Part shown: positions 1-9,420 of the stretch, one piece after another | Position numbering within the stretch: position 1 is the stretch's first letter | Layout: each line of letters starts with the position of its first letter | Origin: Hominimerdicola alba | Lineage (GTDB): Bacteria; Bacillota; Clostridia; Oscillospirales; Ruminococcaceae | Direction: 5' to 3' | Length of the DNA stretch: 64,000 nt | Assembly: GCF_900109655.1 (NCBI RefSeq) | Contig: NZ_FOAT01000007.1 | Span: 62,001 to 126,000 of the forward strand | Translations under genes and position numbers: made by a program | Notes under the pieces: model-generated | Told to the model about the DNA's origin: nothing | Database searches by the model: none | What the model saw: the letters and a program-made list of their open reading frames with translations, nothing else

Positions 1-950
1 TATTGTTTCTGCCAATTAATTGTTTATCGACCTTTCATGGTCAAACATCATTATTAATAATTAAATCAACATTAGAAATAATTGAAAAATCAACGTCATA
101 CTTATTTGATAACTAAATAGCATTGACGTCTTCAATAACCATTCACACTTGTTTGAAGCATCAAATTGGATTATATCATTTTCCAATTTAGTATCCACAT
201 CTATTGTAGCGACTATTATTTACCGTATCAATAAGATCGACCATACCTATAAGCCCCCAAAACGTATCGTGTAAACATCCTATTTTCAGACATAAATACT
301 CTATCTCAACATGTCTTAGTGTAATCAAAGTAGTTTAGTATTATCTCCAAATCCAGATTCTATCCTTAATACTAAAGCTATAATGTTCTTTAAGGTACCA
401 CATATCTCAAAGCTTTTGATATCCAAATATTTATGTATTTACTCTCAATGAATTATAAATAAAGGACTGAACATATCCAGCTATTGCAATCTCTTTGAAA
501 GCAAATCTTTCATTGTCGAAAAATCATAAGCATCTTCTTCTCATGAAAAAGGACAAATCGTGCCACAATCTTAGATTCTAGGATTGTCTTTTTTATTGCT
601 TCACTCATTTTCTTAATCAAATCATCCTCAATACCTTTGATGGCATCTACAATAACTTGTCTTTTATAAAAGGGTGACAAGACAAGATGATTCAGCTACC
701 AATAGCATTGCATTTCTGTATTCTCAACAGCAAAAACAATTTCATTTTAATATTTCAACTATATTTGTAATACAACATTACATATCTTATCATGCTTTTG
801 GTGGTTAATAGTATAAATTTTGTCTGAGATTGCATACCATCCTTTTATAGAATAGCTAATTACTTGCATTATCCTTGCTAATGCTGTATCCAATGTAATA
901 GTACCATACAAGCTAATGTTCATATTTATCTCTTACTATTTGTATTTAAA
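1..950. other. Gene-free AT-rich stretch
   Basis: No intact reading frame longer than about 57 codons is present. On the minus strand a short frame starts at 923 and ends after 57 codons; it has no recognisable motif. The stretch follows the last gene of the polysaccharide operon and looks like decayed coding DNA, including a possible transposase fragment near 530-700. No strong hairpin with a T-run was seen directly after the stop at 951. Confidence 0.6.
530..700 (-). pseudogene. Possible IS200/IS605 TnpA remnant
   Basis: Minus-strand translation gives a stretch of about 50 residues beginning LNHLVLSPFYKRQVI. It resembles the N-terminal part of IS200/IS605-type TnpA, which typically reads YHLVxxPKYRRKVI. 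No downstream HUH motif is in frame and stops surround the fragment, so if the identification is right it is a dead relic. The resemblance is short and judged by eye, so confidence is low. Confidence 0.28.
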
Positions 951-1778
951 TCACAAACACTCTACCTCTATATTATGTCGATTTTTATCTGCATCTTTAG
1001 GAGGTGTCATATAATCACCATACATCTGCGACAAAACAAAATCATAATTCTCAGGTCCAATTAACTCCATGTCTTCAAATTTATATAGTTTTCCTTTACC
1101 GTATATGCTTTTTGAAAACATTTCTCTAACGCCCCAAGCACCACAAAAGTTTATAAGTGAATCGCATTCATCGTAATCATAAGCTTTTAGCAGATTATCT
1201 AATCTTCTCCATGCCCACTTAGTACTAATAAGATTTTCTATTCTAAGATAATAAAATAAATATCTGAAAGTTTTTGTAAAGAAATTATCATTATCATGCT
1301 TTCTGCTGAGATTGACAAAATAGCTGTACTGCGAATAATTGAAAATCCTAAATCTAAATCGACATTTTTTCAACCATTTGTCTACAACTTTATTATCATT
1401 TGGAACCCCATCCAATGGAAAAACATCTATCCAAACAGGAATTTTTACTTCTTTTTGAGACATTTTTCTTAAAAGTCGTGTTTTTTTATTTACTACTCTT
1501 GCATAGTAATAGCTATATTCACCTTTTCCATTATTGGTAGTATAAATATCATAAGGCGATTTTAATTCTTCAGCAGCTATTCTAATAAATTTATCATAAT
1601 CTGGACGAGGCATTCCAATATCAATATCATCATCCCATGGAATAAATCCTTTATGTCTGACTGCACCTAAAAGTGTACCACCCAACATATAATATCTCAG
1701 TTTATGTCTATTACATATTTCAATTACATCCCGTAAAATCCCAAGTTCAACTTGTTGAAGTTGCTTTAATTTATCCAT
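951..1778 (-). CDS. licD: LicD family phosphotransferase
   Basis: This 275-residue cytoplasmic protein belongs to the LicD family, members of which transfer phosphocholine or related polar phosphate groups from a nucleotide donor to surface glycans or teichoic acids. The family hallmark is clear: GGTLLGAVRHKGFIPWDDD followed by IDIG (residues 33-55), whose Asp cluster at 49-53 binds metal. It is the last gene of the operon and its ATG follows directly on the stop codon of the CDP-glycerol-type transferase, so the two are probably translationally coupled and act on the same polymer. The substrate (choline, ethanolamine or another group) cannot be read from sequence; no choline uptake or activation gene is visible. 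Confidence 0.9.
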   Translation of the reverse strand: MDKLKQLQQVELGILRDVIEICNRHKLRYYMLGGTLLGAVRHKGFIPWDDDIDIGMPRPDYDKFIRIAAEELKSPYDIYTTNNGKGEYSYYYARVVNKKTRLLRKMSQKEVKIPVWIDVFPLDGVPNDNKVVDKWLKKCRFRFRIFNYSQYSYFVNLSRKHDNDNFFTKTFRYLFYYLRIENLISTKWAWRRLDNLLKAYDYDECDSLINFCGAWGVREMFSKSIYGKGKLYKFEDMELIGPENYDFVLSQMYGDYMTPPKDADKNRHNIEVECL

Positions 1779-2912
1779 TTAATTTCCTTTCATAAAATTT
1801 TCTATTATTTTGAGAGTTCTTTTACAATTAAGTCCATCCTTATAGAAATTGCAAGCATCATTCACCACCATCCTATTTTTTACGTAACCATCATTACTTT
1901 CAGATAAATCCATGAAAAATTCACGCAGACCATCAAAATCATAAATTTTAATTCCAGGCATAAGAGACAATGGATCAGTAAATGCAAAGCCCCGATTATC
2001 TCCGTATATATCAAAATCTGTAATGACAAAACCAATCGGTCTATCTAACAGTAGATAATCAAAATACACACTTGAATAATCTGTAAGTAATGCATCCATA
2101 TGACTTAATAGTTGATATAACACAATGCCCTTTCTAATCAAATATTCATCAGAAATGACAATTATATTGCTATCTTCGCAAGACTCAAGAACCGTATTAA
2201 TGCTTTTTGACTGTAATCTATGTGGCTTAATGTATAGTTTGATACCCAGTTTTTTTAGCAAACAATTAAGTTCGTTGACATTACTTGAGTCCAGTACTGG
2301 AAAATCTATATCACTTTCTGAACGTCCGTTTCCATGCCTGTAAGTTGGCAACCAAATTACATTTTTGACATTTGTGGATAAAAAATCCGGTCTTCGATTA
2401 TTAAAAAGCAAATAATCATTACGTGGGTGTCCGCATAGTACCATTTGTTCATCTGAAACATCAAATGTATACTTAAGATGTTCCTTAAACATATCAGATG
2501 CGTAATAGAACATTGAATAATATTTCCCATTTGAAATATAACTGCTCGGCGGCAATTTTTTTAATGGACTTCCATGCCATAATTGTATAAAAAGCTGATT
2601 TTGAGTCGGTTTCATCTTAATAGTATGGTATGACGAATCGAGCATTACTGTACAAGTCAGCATTTCTATAATAGCATTAATGTAGGTATTTTTTTTAAAC
2701 TTAATGTGCGACTTAGGATTATATTTTCGTACTTTATTAACTACACATACGGTTTTCATATGAGTCTCTTTGGAGATGTAATGTAACATTGCCTCACTAT
2801 TATCTTCTAAGAAGTCTCCCCCATATATAAAAATTTTCTTTTTCTTTGGTACAATACAATTAATCAATGAAAGGAACATATATATTGGTTTTCTGATATA
2901 ATCATGATTCAT
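1779..2912 (-). CDS. CDP-glycerol glycerophosphotransferase family protein
   Basis: This 377-residue protein is of the TagB/TagF family (Glyphos_transf), which transfers polyol-phosphate from a CDP-activated donor to a growing glycan at the inner face of the membrane. Visible hallmarks are the QLWHGSPLKKL motif with the likely catalytic His at residue 113 and, near residue 280, DYSSVYFDYLLLDRP, which in the family contacts the donor phosphate. An N-terminal hydrophobic stretch (about 10-21) may associate with the membrane. Its start codon overlaps nothing and directly abuts the polymerase stop upstream; LicD directly follows. Together with LicD it suggests a phosphate-decorated capsule or teichoic-acid-like polymer. 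The exact polyol is unknown. Confidence 0.88.
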   Translation of the reverse strand: MNHDYIRKPIYMFLSLINCIVPKKKKIFIYGGDFLEDNSEAMLHYISKETHMKTVCVVNKVRKYNPKSHIKFKKNTYINAIIEMLTCTVMLDSSYHTIKMKPTQNQLFIQLWHGSPLKKLPPSSYISNGKYYSMFYYASDMFKEHLKYTFDVSDEQMVLCGHPRNDYLLFNNRRPDFLSTNVKNVIWLPTYRHGNGRSESDIDFPVLDSSNVNELNCLLKKLGIKLYIKPHRLQSKSINTVLESCEDSNIIVISDEYLIRKGIVLYQLLSHMDALLTDYSSVYFDYLLLDRPIGFVITDFDIYGDNRGFAFTDPLSLMPGIKIYDFDGLREFFMDLSESNDGYVKNRMVVNDACNFYKDGLNCKRTLKIIENFMKGN

Positions 2913-4058
2913 CTAAACTATCTCTTCCTTTTCTATATTTAATAATGGAATACTCCACACACATGCTAACATAACAGTTTTTAGCATCATACCTTCTGTT
3001 AATGACATGCAAGCAAACGCTATATATACGAACAAAGGAAAAAACTTTGTATTTCCTGTATCATTTTTAGACCAAGCGAATTTAAATGATGATATTAATC
3101 CAGTTATCACAAATAACACCAACAATAATGCAGCAATTACACCATATTGATCTAAAATACTCAAATAACTATTATGAGCAGCAATTCCACCTCGACTTCC
3201 ATTTCCGAACCATTTAGCTCTACCTAAAATAACATCCCATCTTTCTGTTCTTCCATCAAAAGTATCTTCGGATTTCTGATTAAATTTGTAAATAACATTG
3301 TCAATCGCAGTTCTAAAAAAATCAGTTTGATAAAGTAGAAGCCCTATAAGAAACACAAACAATAGAATACCAATTATTTTCATAGCACTTTTAGGACTAA
3401 TTATACTTTCATGAATCAGCACACAAAAAAACACAATAAGCATGATTATTACAGTTATAATAGCTCCCCTACAAGTTGATATCAAAGATATAAACACGGT
3501 AAAGACAGTTATAATAATATCAACTGTTATTCTATGCGTTGGTCGATTCTTTTTTAAATCATATCCTAATAACGACAAGCAAGCAGCGCAAGCAGTTGCA
3601 GCTGTATCTCCAGTACCATTTGATGTAACAAATGCACCCGAATACCTATATAATCTTATAGGATACAAAGCAATAGAATAAATCATCACTATAGCAAAAG
3701 GCAGCAAATAGTATATATGTATTTTATTTTTACAAAATACATATATACTTTTGTGCTTTGTCATCCAGGGGACACATAGTAGCCATATTAAATACATACC
3801 AGTTGCCGCTATAAATGATGATTTCTTCATTGTAATAACACCTGAAATACAAATTGTTACTACAAATAATATGTATATATTACTTAATTTATCTTTTGGT
3901 AAAGCAATTACTGCAAAAGTTGATATATTAAAAAAATAAATGAGAGCAATCGATCCTAACAAACAGATTTGTTGATAATGATTAAAATACCTCATCACAT
4001 ATATTGTTCCAGATAGAAAGAACAATATTAATCCAATTGCGGTTATATTTTTTTTCAT
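2913..4058 (-). CDS. O-antigen ligase/polymerase-like membrane protein (Wzy-type)
   Basis: A 381-residue polytopic membrane protein with roughly ten hydrophobic segments and one larger loop around residues 245-290 that contains the short motif GNGSRGGIAAHNSYL. That hydrophilic loop followed by the HNSYL-type motif is typical of the O-antigen ligase/Wzy polymerase superfamily, which joins lipid-linked oligosaccharide repeats outside the membrane. The ATG at 4058 is preferred over an in-frame GTG three codons upstream because an AGGTG box lies 8 nt before the ATG and would overlap the GTG. It is the only polymerase candidate in the operon; no Wzx flippase is in the window. Confidence 0.78.
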   Translation of the reverse strand: MKKNITAIGLILFFLSGTIYVMRYFNHYQQICLLGSIALIYFFNISTFAVIALPKDKLSNIYILFVVTICISGVITMKKSSFIAATGMYLIWLLCVPWMTKHKSIYVFCKNKIHIYYLLPFAIVMIYSIALYPIRLYRYSGAFVTSNGTGDTAATACAACLSLLGYDLKKNRPTHRITVDIIITVFTVFISLISTCRGAIITVIIMLIVFFCVLIHESIISPKSAMKIIGILLFVFLIGLLLYQTDFFRTAIDNVIYKFNQKSEDTFDGRTERWDVILGRAKWFGNGSRGGIAAHNSYLSILDQYGVIAALLLVLFVITGLISSFKFAWSKNDTGNTKFFPLFVYIAFACMSLTEGMMLKTVMLACVWSIPLLNIEKEEIV

Positions 4059-4072
4059 ATAATACACCTATT

Positions 4073-5176
4073 TTATCGATTGCAATATTTAAAAAACAAT
4101 GCTATATATTCGTTTTTCATACGAAGAATACTGAATCTTTGTGCTCGAGCAATTCTATTATTTGTGTTTTCATTATCAAACGCCATACTATCTCTACATT
4201 TTCTTAGAGCATTTGCAATATCTTTCGGATTACATGGATCAAATTGAATCCCTGCATCACCAACCACTTCAGACAATCCTGGAACATTAGCTACCGCAAC
4301 AGGAACACCACATGCCATTGCTTCCACAGCAACCAACCCAAATCCTTCCCAAATTGATGGAACACAAACCAAATCAACCGATTTCATTATTTCTGCAGTA
4401 TCTTTCCTAAAGCCAAGAAACATAACTCTTTTATTTAGAGCTTTTTCATTAACAAGTTGTACAATATCATTATATAGTTTTCCTTCACCAACAAGTAGCA
4501 ATTTATACTCATCAGGAAGAATCGAAATCGCCTCTATCATGTTTTTATGATTCTTTTGATTCGTAAATGAACCTACCATTGAAATAAGAAAGTCTTCCTT
4601 AAGTATGCCAGGAAATATCTGTTCCCTCTTATATTTACCTGCATTAGCAAATCTTCTAACATCAATACCGTTTTCTATAACTGAATACCTTTTTCCATTA
4701 TTTCTATTGTTTTTCAACCAAGATAATAGGTAAATTTGAGTTTGGTTACTAATGCTAATAATATGGTCATATTGACTATATATTAGAACTTCTATAAAGA
4801 AAAATAGAGGTTTATGTCTTCTTCCATTATCGGTAGAATGTTCTGTCATCAATATAGGTGGACATTTCTTTCTGTGAAGAAATTTTATCGCCGAAACATA
4901 GTAAAAAGCAGGAAACAAGTTTGCATGGATAATTGAATATTGTCCCTTTTTTATTATTTGCCACATATAATGCATTTTACTAATTGGAGACTTATAACTC
5001 TTGGGGATAATATGAATCTTAATACCATTTTGTACTAATAGCGAATAATACTTATCCGTTTTATTCGATAATAAAAGAAGCTCACAATGCGCATTGGTAA
5101 TTGCTAGTATTAGATCGGACACTAGTTTTTGTGCGCCTCCTCCACCAAGATTATCAATTACAAATAATATTTTCAA
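4073..5176 (-). CDS. GT4 family glycosyltransferase
   Basis: This 367-residue retaining glycosyltransferase has the GT-B fold of family GT4. The N-terminus carries the glycine-rich acceptor-side loop (NLGGGGAQ, residues 9-16) and the C-terminal domain carries the donor-binding EGFGLVAVEAMACGVPV motif with the E-x7-E pattern. It acts at the cytoplasmic membrane face, adding one sugar to the lipid-linked repeat. Its start overlaps the stop of the upstream GT4 gene by 4 bp (ATGA), indicating coupled translation. Donor sugar and linkage cannot be predicted. The gene is distinctly AT-rich relative to those beyond 9 kb. Confidence 0.9.
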   Translation of the reverse strand: MKILFVIDNLGGGGAQKLVSDLILAITNAHCELLLLSNKTDKYYSLLVQNGIKIHIIPKSYKSPISKMHYMWQIIKKGQYSIIHANLFPAFYYVSAIKFLHRKKCPPILMTEHSTDNGRRHKPLFFFIEVLIYSQYDHIISISNQTQIYLLSWLKNNRNNGKRYSVIENGIDVRRFANAGKYKREQIFPGILKEDFLISMVGSFTNQKNHKNMIEAISILPDEYKLLLVGEGKLYNDIVQLVNEKALNKRVMFLGFRKDTAEIMKSVDLVCVPSIWEGFGLVAVEAMACGVPVAVANVPGLSEVVGDAGIQFDPCNPKDIANALRKCRDSMAFDNENTNNRIARAQRFSILRMKNEYIALFFKYCNR

Positions 5177-6282
5177 ATACCATCATCTACTTCCCTTTTT
5201 GATATTTCTTGCAAATATTTATTTATTACAATCTTTCGATCAAATTCCTGTTCAACTTTTCTTCTTCCCGCCAATCCCATTTGCATTTTGGCTTCATTGC
5301 TTAGATTTAAAAACATTTCTATTTTACAAATCAAATCCTTGCTATCTTTCTGTTTTACAATAAAGCCATTAATGCCATCTTCAACCACCTCTTGACATCC
5401 TGGTCGATTAGTGGTAATAATTGGACGTCCACATGCGCATGCTTCTAGTAAAACATTGCTCATTCCTTCAGGGTAATACGATGGATGAATAGTACAAGAA
5501 CATTGTCTATGCATCTCTGAAATATCTTCTATACGCCCGTGATATATTATCACTCCATCATGTTCAAGTTGTTTAAGTAATTCCTCATATTCTTCCTCGC
5601 AATCTCCACAAATGTGAAACCTCGTTTGTGGGTATTTCTTTCTTATATATTTAGCTGCATCTAAATATTGATCAATTCCTTTTTCTTTAATAACTCGAGA
5701 TATAAAAACAAAATCTATAGTGTCTTTATTAGGATATGAATGAACATTATATTTTTCAAGATTAACACCTGATCCTGGTAACAATTCACATTGTTTCTTT
5801 TCAACAATATGACGTTGTAACATAAATTTCTGATTATAAGAGTTCTGAAAAAATACTTTTTGTGCTTTTCTAAGTCCAAACCTATATAATGGTATTGTTA
5901 TTTTCTGCATTAGTCCACTATTCTCAACGGTCGAGCCTAAACCTGTAATATTTGCAACATATGGAATATTTAAACAAGCTGCAGCCATACCAGCATAAAT
6001 ATTTGGCTTAATAGTATATGTTAGTACGATTATCGGTTTTATTCTCTTCATGTAGCTTTTATACAAAGAAATGATTTTAATTTCTTTTAATGGGTTCGTG
6101 CCATGTCGTTCTAAATCGATGTTTATTACTTTGACACCAAGAGCTTCTAATCGCTCTTTTCTTCCATTATCGGATGCAAGAACAATCACATTATATTTTT
6201 TTTTCAACGTTTCTATAAGTTCACTTCTAAAACTAACAAGTCCAGCAGTAACATTACTCACAATAAGTATTCTTTCTCGCAT
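5173..6282 (-). CDS. GT4 family glycosyltransferase (PglA/CapM-like)
   Basis: A 369-residue GT-B glycosyltransferase. The N-terminal half has VSNVTAGLVSFRSELI and the TGLGSTVE stretch typical of the branch that adds the second sugar onto an undecaprenyl-pyrophosphate-linked residue (PglA/CapM-like). The C-terminal half has a donor-binding EGMSNVLLEACACGRPI motif. It lies 10 bp after the ATP-grasp gene and overlaps the next GT4 gene by 4 bp. By position it could act right after the phosphoglycosyl transferase encoded at 8644-9420; that order is inference from family behaviour, and donor specificity is unknown. Confidence 0.88.
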   Translation of the reverse strand: MRERILIVSNVTAGLVSFRSELIETLKKKYNVIVLASDNGRKERLEALGVKVINIDLERHGTNPLKEIKIISLYKSYMKRIKPIIVLTYTIKPNIYAGMAAACLNIPYVANITGLGSTVENSGLMQKITIPLYRFGLRKAQKVFFQNSYNQKFMLQRHIVEKKQCELLPGSGVNLEKYNVHSYPNKDTIDFVFISRVIKEKGIDQYLDAAKYIRKKYPQTRFHICGDCEEEYEELLKQLEHDGVIIYHGRIEDISEMHRQCSCTIHPSYYPEGMSNVLLEACACGRPIITTNRPGCQEVVEDGINGFIVKQKDSKDLICKIEMFLNLSNEAKMQMGLAGRRKVEQEFDRKIVINKYLQEISKREVDDGI

Positions 6283-6292
6283 CGTACGTGCC

Positions 6293-7252
6293 TCACTTCA
6301 TTATCTTCACTTCATTATATTTCATCATATAAATGCCTTCAACATAAGCACCTATATTCTTCATATTTGCATTACCTTTAAGATTTTCTAAAATCAATTT
6401 CATGTGATCACAGCCGCTTTCATATGCATGCGGATAACCGCCACCAAAGCGTGGATTAACTTCCGAAATGTAATACTCCCCATTGATTTCAAAGATATCA
6501 ATGTCTATCTGACCTTTGTAACCAGCCTCAAGAACAAACTTTTCAATCAAAGTAAATAGTTTGTCATCCTTAAAACTTACTGCTTTATCAGTTTCACCGG
6601 CACGCATTTTTATCTTTTTCTTTGTGAAGATAGATACTACCTCACCAGATAATATATCAATATATACGTCAGCACCAATTTCCTGACCGTTAAGGAATTC
6701 CTGTATCATAAGATCATCTTCATGAGCAAATAGCAAATCAACTGTTTCTTTGTCATATACCTTTGATATACTTATGCTCGCTGAACCTCTATACGGCTTT
6801 ACAAATACAGGGTATGTAACTTCTCTCGCATCAACTGCTTTATAGAATTCTTCTTTATCCATCCATGACCGTGCGCACAAATAGTTATGATCTTTCAGCC
6901 ACTTATACATCTGCATTTTATCAAGAGCCATTTCGCATAATTCATAGGAACTTCCGATAACAGTTGTTCCAACAGCTTTGAATTTCTCCTCATTCTCAGC
7001 TAAAAGACTAAGTTCTGGATCAATCAAGCTGAGCACACCGGAGATTTTTTCTTTTTTGCATATATCAAGGATAATATCAATATATCCTGGCTCATTAATT
7101 GAAGGTACGATATAGTATTTATCTGCATCATAGATTGCAGGACCAAGTTCACTTGCATCTGTTGCGATTACTTTTCCTTCACCTTCAAATGTTCTTTTGA
7201 AATACTGAACTATTTTATTACGTGTTCCTGCTGCTAATATAAGAAAATTCAT
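6293..7252 (-). CDS. ATP-grasp domain ligase
   Basis: A 319-residue protein of the ATP-grasp superfamily (carbamoyl-phosphate synthase large-subunit/PylC-like layout). An N-terminal pre-ATP-grasp Rossmann domain starts MNFLILAAGTRNKIVQYF. The ATP-grasp core follows with the nucleotide-binding YPVFVKPYRGSAS loop near residue 150 and the metal-binding EVNPRFGGGYPHAYESG near residue 265. Such enzymes form amide or peptide bonds through an acyl-phosphate. It follows the PLP enzyme by 3 bp, so the two are probably a functional pair, perhaps making or attaching an amino-acid-like substituent to a sugar of the polysaccharide. That role is inference and the substrate is unknown. Confidence 0.82.
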   Translation of the reverse strand: MNFLILAAGTRNKIVQYFKRTFEGEGKVIATDASELGPAIYDADKYYIVPSINEPGYIDIILDICKKEKISGVLSLIDPELSLLAENEEKFKAVGTTVIGSSYELCEMALDKMQMYKWLKDHNYLCARSWMDKEEFYKAVDAREVTYPVFVKPYRGSASISISKVYDKETVDLLFAHEDDLMIQEFLNGQEIGADVYIDILSGEVVSIFTKKKIKMRAGETDKAVSFKDDKLFTLIEKFVLEAGYKGQIDIDIFEINGEYYISEVNPRFGGGYPHAYESGCDHMKLILENLKGNANMKNIGAYVEGIYMMKYNEVKIMK

Positions 7253-7255
7253 ATC

Positions 7256-8170
7256 CTATGCTTTACTCCTTAGTGCATCAAAGAACAATGGTGTACCACC
7301 TGTATGAATAAACAATACGTTCTTGTTGCAGATTTCTTTTAAATATTCAGTCATTCCCATGAATGCTTTTCCCGTATATGTTGCATCCAGTGGTATCCCA
7401 TACTTTTTAAGTACCATTTCTATCGTTTTATCAACTCTGAAATCATCTTTTCCATAACCTAAAGTATAGGTGTCTACAAAGACTGTCTTCTCCTGTACTT
7501 CACTTTCATCTGCCTTATCTTTAAGATAAGACCTGATGCTTTCAAGTACAACATTACGACCTCTGGGATTCTTTCGTGCTATACTGATACCAACTATATT
7601 TCGATCATCAGCTGAAAGAATCTGCCCACACACAAGTCCGGCATGAGTAGTCCCTGTGCCTGATGCAAAAAAAATATAATCAAAATGTATATTCAGTTCT
7701 TTTTCCTGAGCTTTGATTTCGTTATAACACTGAACATATGCTTCTGTTCCAATATTTCCATGCCCGCCGCCCTCAATAAAGAACGGTTTTAGTCCTGAAT
7801 TTCTGAGTTTCGACAATTTATTCTCAATCGTATCATGAACCTGTTCTACAGGAACGATAGTGATTTCTGCGCCAAACATATCCATCATAATACTATTATA
7901 GGTTTTTTCGCATGCTTCTTGCGGACTAATAATATAGCACTTGATTCCCCTGCGACAGCATTCGTTTGCAACAACTCGACAATGATTAGAACTTCCCGAA
8001 CCATAAGTTACAACACAATCATATCTGCCAGCATCTATTTCTTTAAAAAACAATTCTGCTTTTCTTGCTTTATTTCCACCAAAAGAAAAAGGGATTAGAT
8101 CCTCGCGCTTTATCCAAAGATGATTATTACAATAATCACCCAAATCCTGAATAATTGTCTTATTCAACAT
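7256..8170 (-). CDS. PLP-dependent enzyme, D-cysteine desulfhydrase/ACC deaminase-like
   Basis: This 304-residue enzyme belongs to the fold-type II PLP family of D-cysteine desulfhydrase and ACC deaminase. Near the N-terminus LWIKREDLIPFSFGGNKARK provides the PLP-binding lysine (about residue 34), and TYGSGSSNHCR binds substrate carboxylate. It overlaps the acetyltransferase gene by 11 bp and is followed 3 bp later by the ATP-grasp gene. Inside a capsule operon it more likely makes or racemises an amino acid used to decorate a sugar than acts in catabolism; this is inferred only from context. A diaminopropionate- or cysteate-type activity cannot be excluded. Confidence 0.82.
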   Translation of the reverse strand: MLNKTIIQDLGDYCNNHLWIKREDLIPFSFGGNKARKAELFFKEIDAGRYDCVVTYGSGSSNHCRVVANECCRRGIKCYIISPQEACEKTYNSIMMDMFGAEITIVPVEQVHDTIENKLSKLRNSGLKPFFIEGGGHGNIGTEAYVQCYNEIKAQEKELNIHFDYIFFASGTGTTHAGLVCGQILSADDRNIVGISIARKNPRGRNVVLESIRSYLKDKADESEVQEKTVFVDTYTLGYGKDDFRVDKTIEMVLKKYGIPLDATYTGKAFMGMTEYLKEICNKNVLFIHTGGTPLFFDALRSKA

Positions 8171-8669
8171 TCCATTCCTCTTTTAAACAACCGTAAACAT
8201 AACGATCTACATATTTGCCATGTGACAACAGATCTTGCCTGATAAGTCCTTCTTTAGTGAATCCAACTCTTTCAAACAGCTTTTGCGCTGCAATATTATC
8301 ATATTCAGTATGAAGATACACTCTGTTAAGGTCGAGAGTATCAAAGGCATATTCCAAAATCAATCTACTTGCTTCTTTGGCTATGCCTTTGCCTTTATAC
8401 GATGTTTCCCCCATCGCTATGTAGTACTCGGCTTTGTTATTGGTTTTGTCAATAGAAAGAAGCCCAATTGTACCAACTGGGATTCCGTCAGCTTCAATAA
8501 TGGCATCAAAACGTGAGTTATCTCCAATATGACTGTCAAACCATTTTTCTGTCTTTTCAACGCAAATTGGTATGTCATAATGAAGGTATTTGTTATTCTC
8601 AGGATTATTGATCCATTCAACCTTTTTAGGAATATCGGTACGTTCAAATCGTCGTATCGTTACCTTCAT
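8160..8669 (-). CDS. GNAT family N-acetyltransferase
   Basis: A 169-residue GNAT acetyltransferase of the RimJ/PseH-like type. The acetyl-CoA-binding Q/R-x-x-G-x-G/A motif is represented by SYKGKGIAKEA. The C-terminal EYDNIAAQKLFERVGFTKEG is the usual last strand-helix of the fold. The ATG at 8669 is chosen; a TTG at 8711 would add 14 residues and enlarge the overlap with the sugar transferase gene. With the DegT aminotransferase and the phosphoglycosyl transferase it makes a set like PglE-PglC-PglD, so it may N-acetylate an amino-sugar nucleotide, but PglD itself is a different (left-handed helix) fold. Confidence 0.85.
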   Translation of the reverse strand: MKVTIRRFERTDIPKKVEWINNPENNKYLHYDIPICVEKTEKWFDSHIGDNSRFDAIIEADGIPVGTIGLLSIDKTNNKAEYYIAMGETSYKGKGIAKEASRLILEYAFDTLDLNRVYLHTEYDNIAAQKLFERVGFTKEGLIRQDLLSHGKYVDRYVYGCLKEEWNVE

Positions 8670-9420
8670 TTCTTGCCACGTCCAATCTGCCAACTTTGAT
8701 TTCGCTTCCAACCTGAATATCAGACTTTTTGATTACTTTAAGTACTGTTGTAAATAAGACCTTTAGATCCATTTTTATAGACACATTATTTACATACTCC
8801 AAATCGTACTTAAACCTTTCTTCCCAGCTATGGATTGCATTTCTGCCATTAACCTGAGCCCATCCTGTTAGACCGGGTCTAATATCATGCCTGTGATGTT
8901 CACTATCCCTATAATAAGGAAGATATTCTGTCAACAATGGACGAGGCCCAATTACAGCCATGTCGCCCTTTATTATATTGATCAATTCAGGAAGTTCATC
9001 CAAGCTCGTTGCTCTAAGAGCTTTTCCGAATTTTGTCAGACGTATATCATCCGATAACAACTCACCATTCTCATCACGCTCATCCGTCATAGTCCTGAAC
9101 TTGTAAAGCTTAAATATCTTCTCATCCTTGCCGGGACGTTCCTGAGTGAACAGAACCGGTGAGCCAAGCTTTGTTTTGACAAACACTGCCGTTACAGCAA
9201 GTATAGGACTGAAAACGATCAGCGCCCCAGTACTCAAAAAACAATCCAATGGTCGTTTTACAAATCTCTCGTAAAATCCATAGGGTTTATGTTTGATTTC
9301 TTTACCATAATTCTTTAATTCTTCAATTCGTTCTGCGATAAAAGCAACGCTAGCAGTCACAGCAGCTATAGCTGAAATGCAACCGGCAACTTTAAAGAAA
9401 CCTTTCAGAAACTTATTCAT
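8644..9420 (-). CDS. Phosphoglycosyl transferase (PglC/WcaJ-type sugar transferase)
   Basis: This 258-residue enzyme transfers sugar-1-phosphate from a UDP sugar to undecaprenyl phosphate, the committed first step of repeat-unit assembly. The bacterial sugar transferase domain spans about residues 50-225: a re-entrant membrane helix (FVKRPLDCFLSTGALIVF), the catalytic Asp-Glu pair at 141-142 in ATSLDELPELINI, and VIGPRPL. An additional N-terminal hydrophobic helix (about 8-29) not found in minimal PglC suggests a second membrane contact. The start overlaps the aminotransferase stop by 4 bp (ATGA). Its operon position next to aminotransferase and acetyltransferase genes suggests an N-acetylated amino sugar donor. 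Confidence 0.92.
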   Translation of the reverse strand: MNKFLKGFFKVAGCISAIAAVTASVAFIAERIEELKNYGKEIKHKPYGFYERFVKRPLDCFLSTGALIVFSPILAVTAVFVKTKLGSPVLFTQERPGKDEKIFKLYKFRTMTDERDENGELLSDDIRLTKFGKALRATSLDELPELINIIKGDMAVIGPRPLLTEYLPYYRDSEHHRHDIRPGLTGWAQVNGRNAIHSWEERFKYDLEYVNNVSIKMDLKVLFTTVLKVIKKSDIQVGSEIKVGRLDVARNEGNDTTI

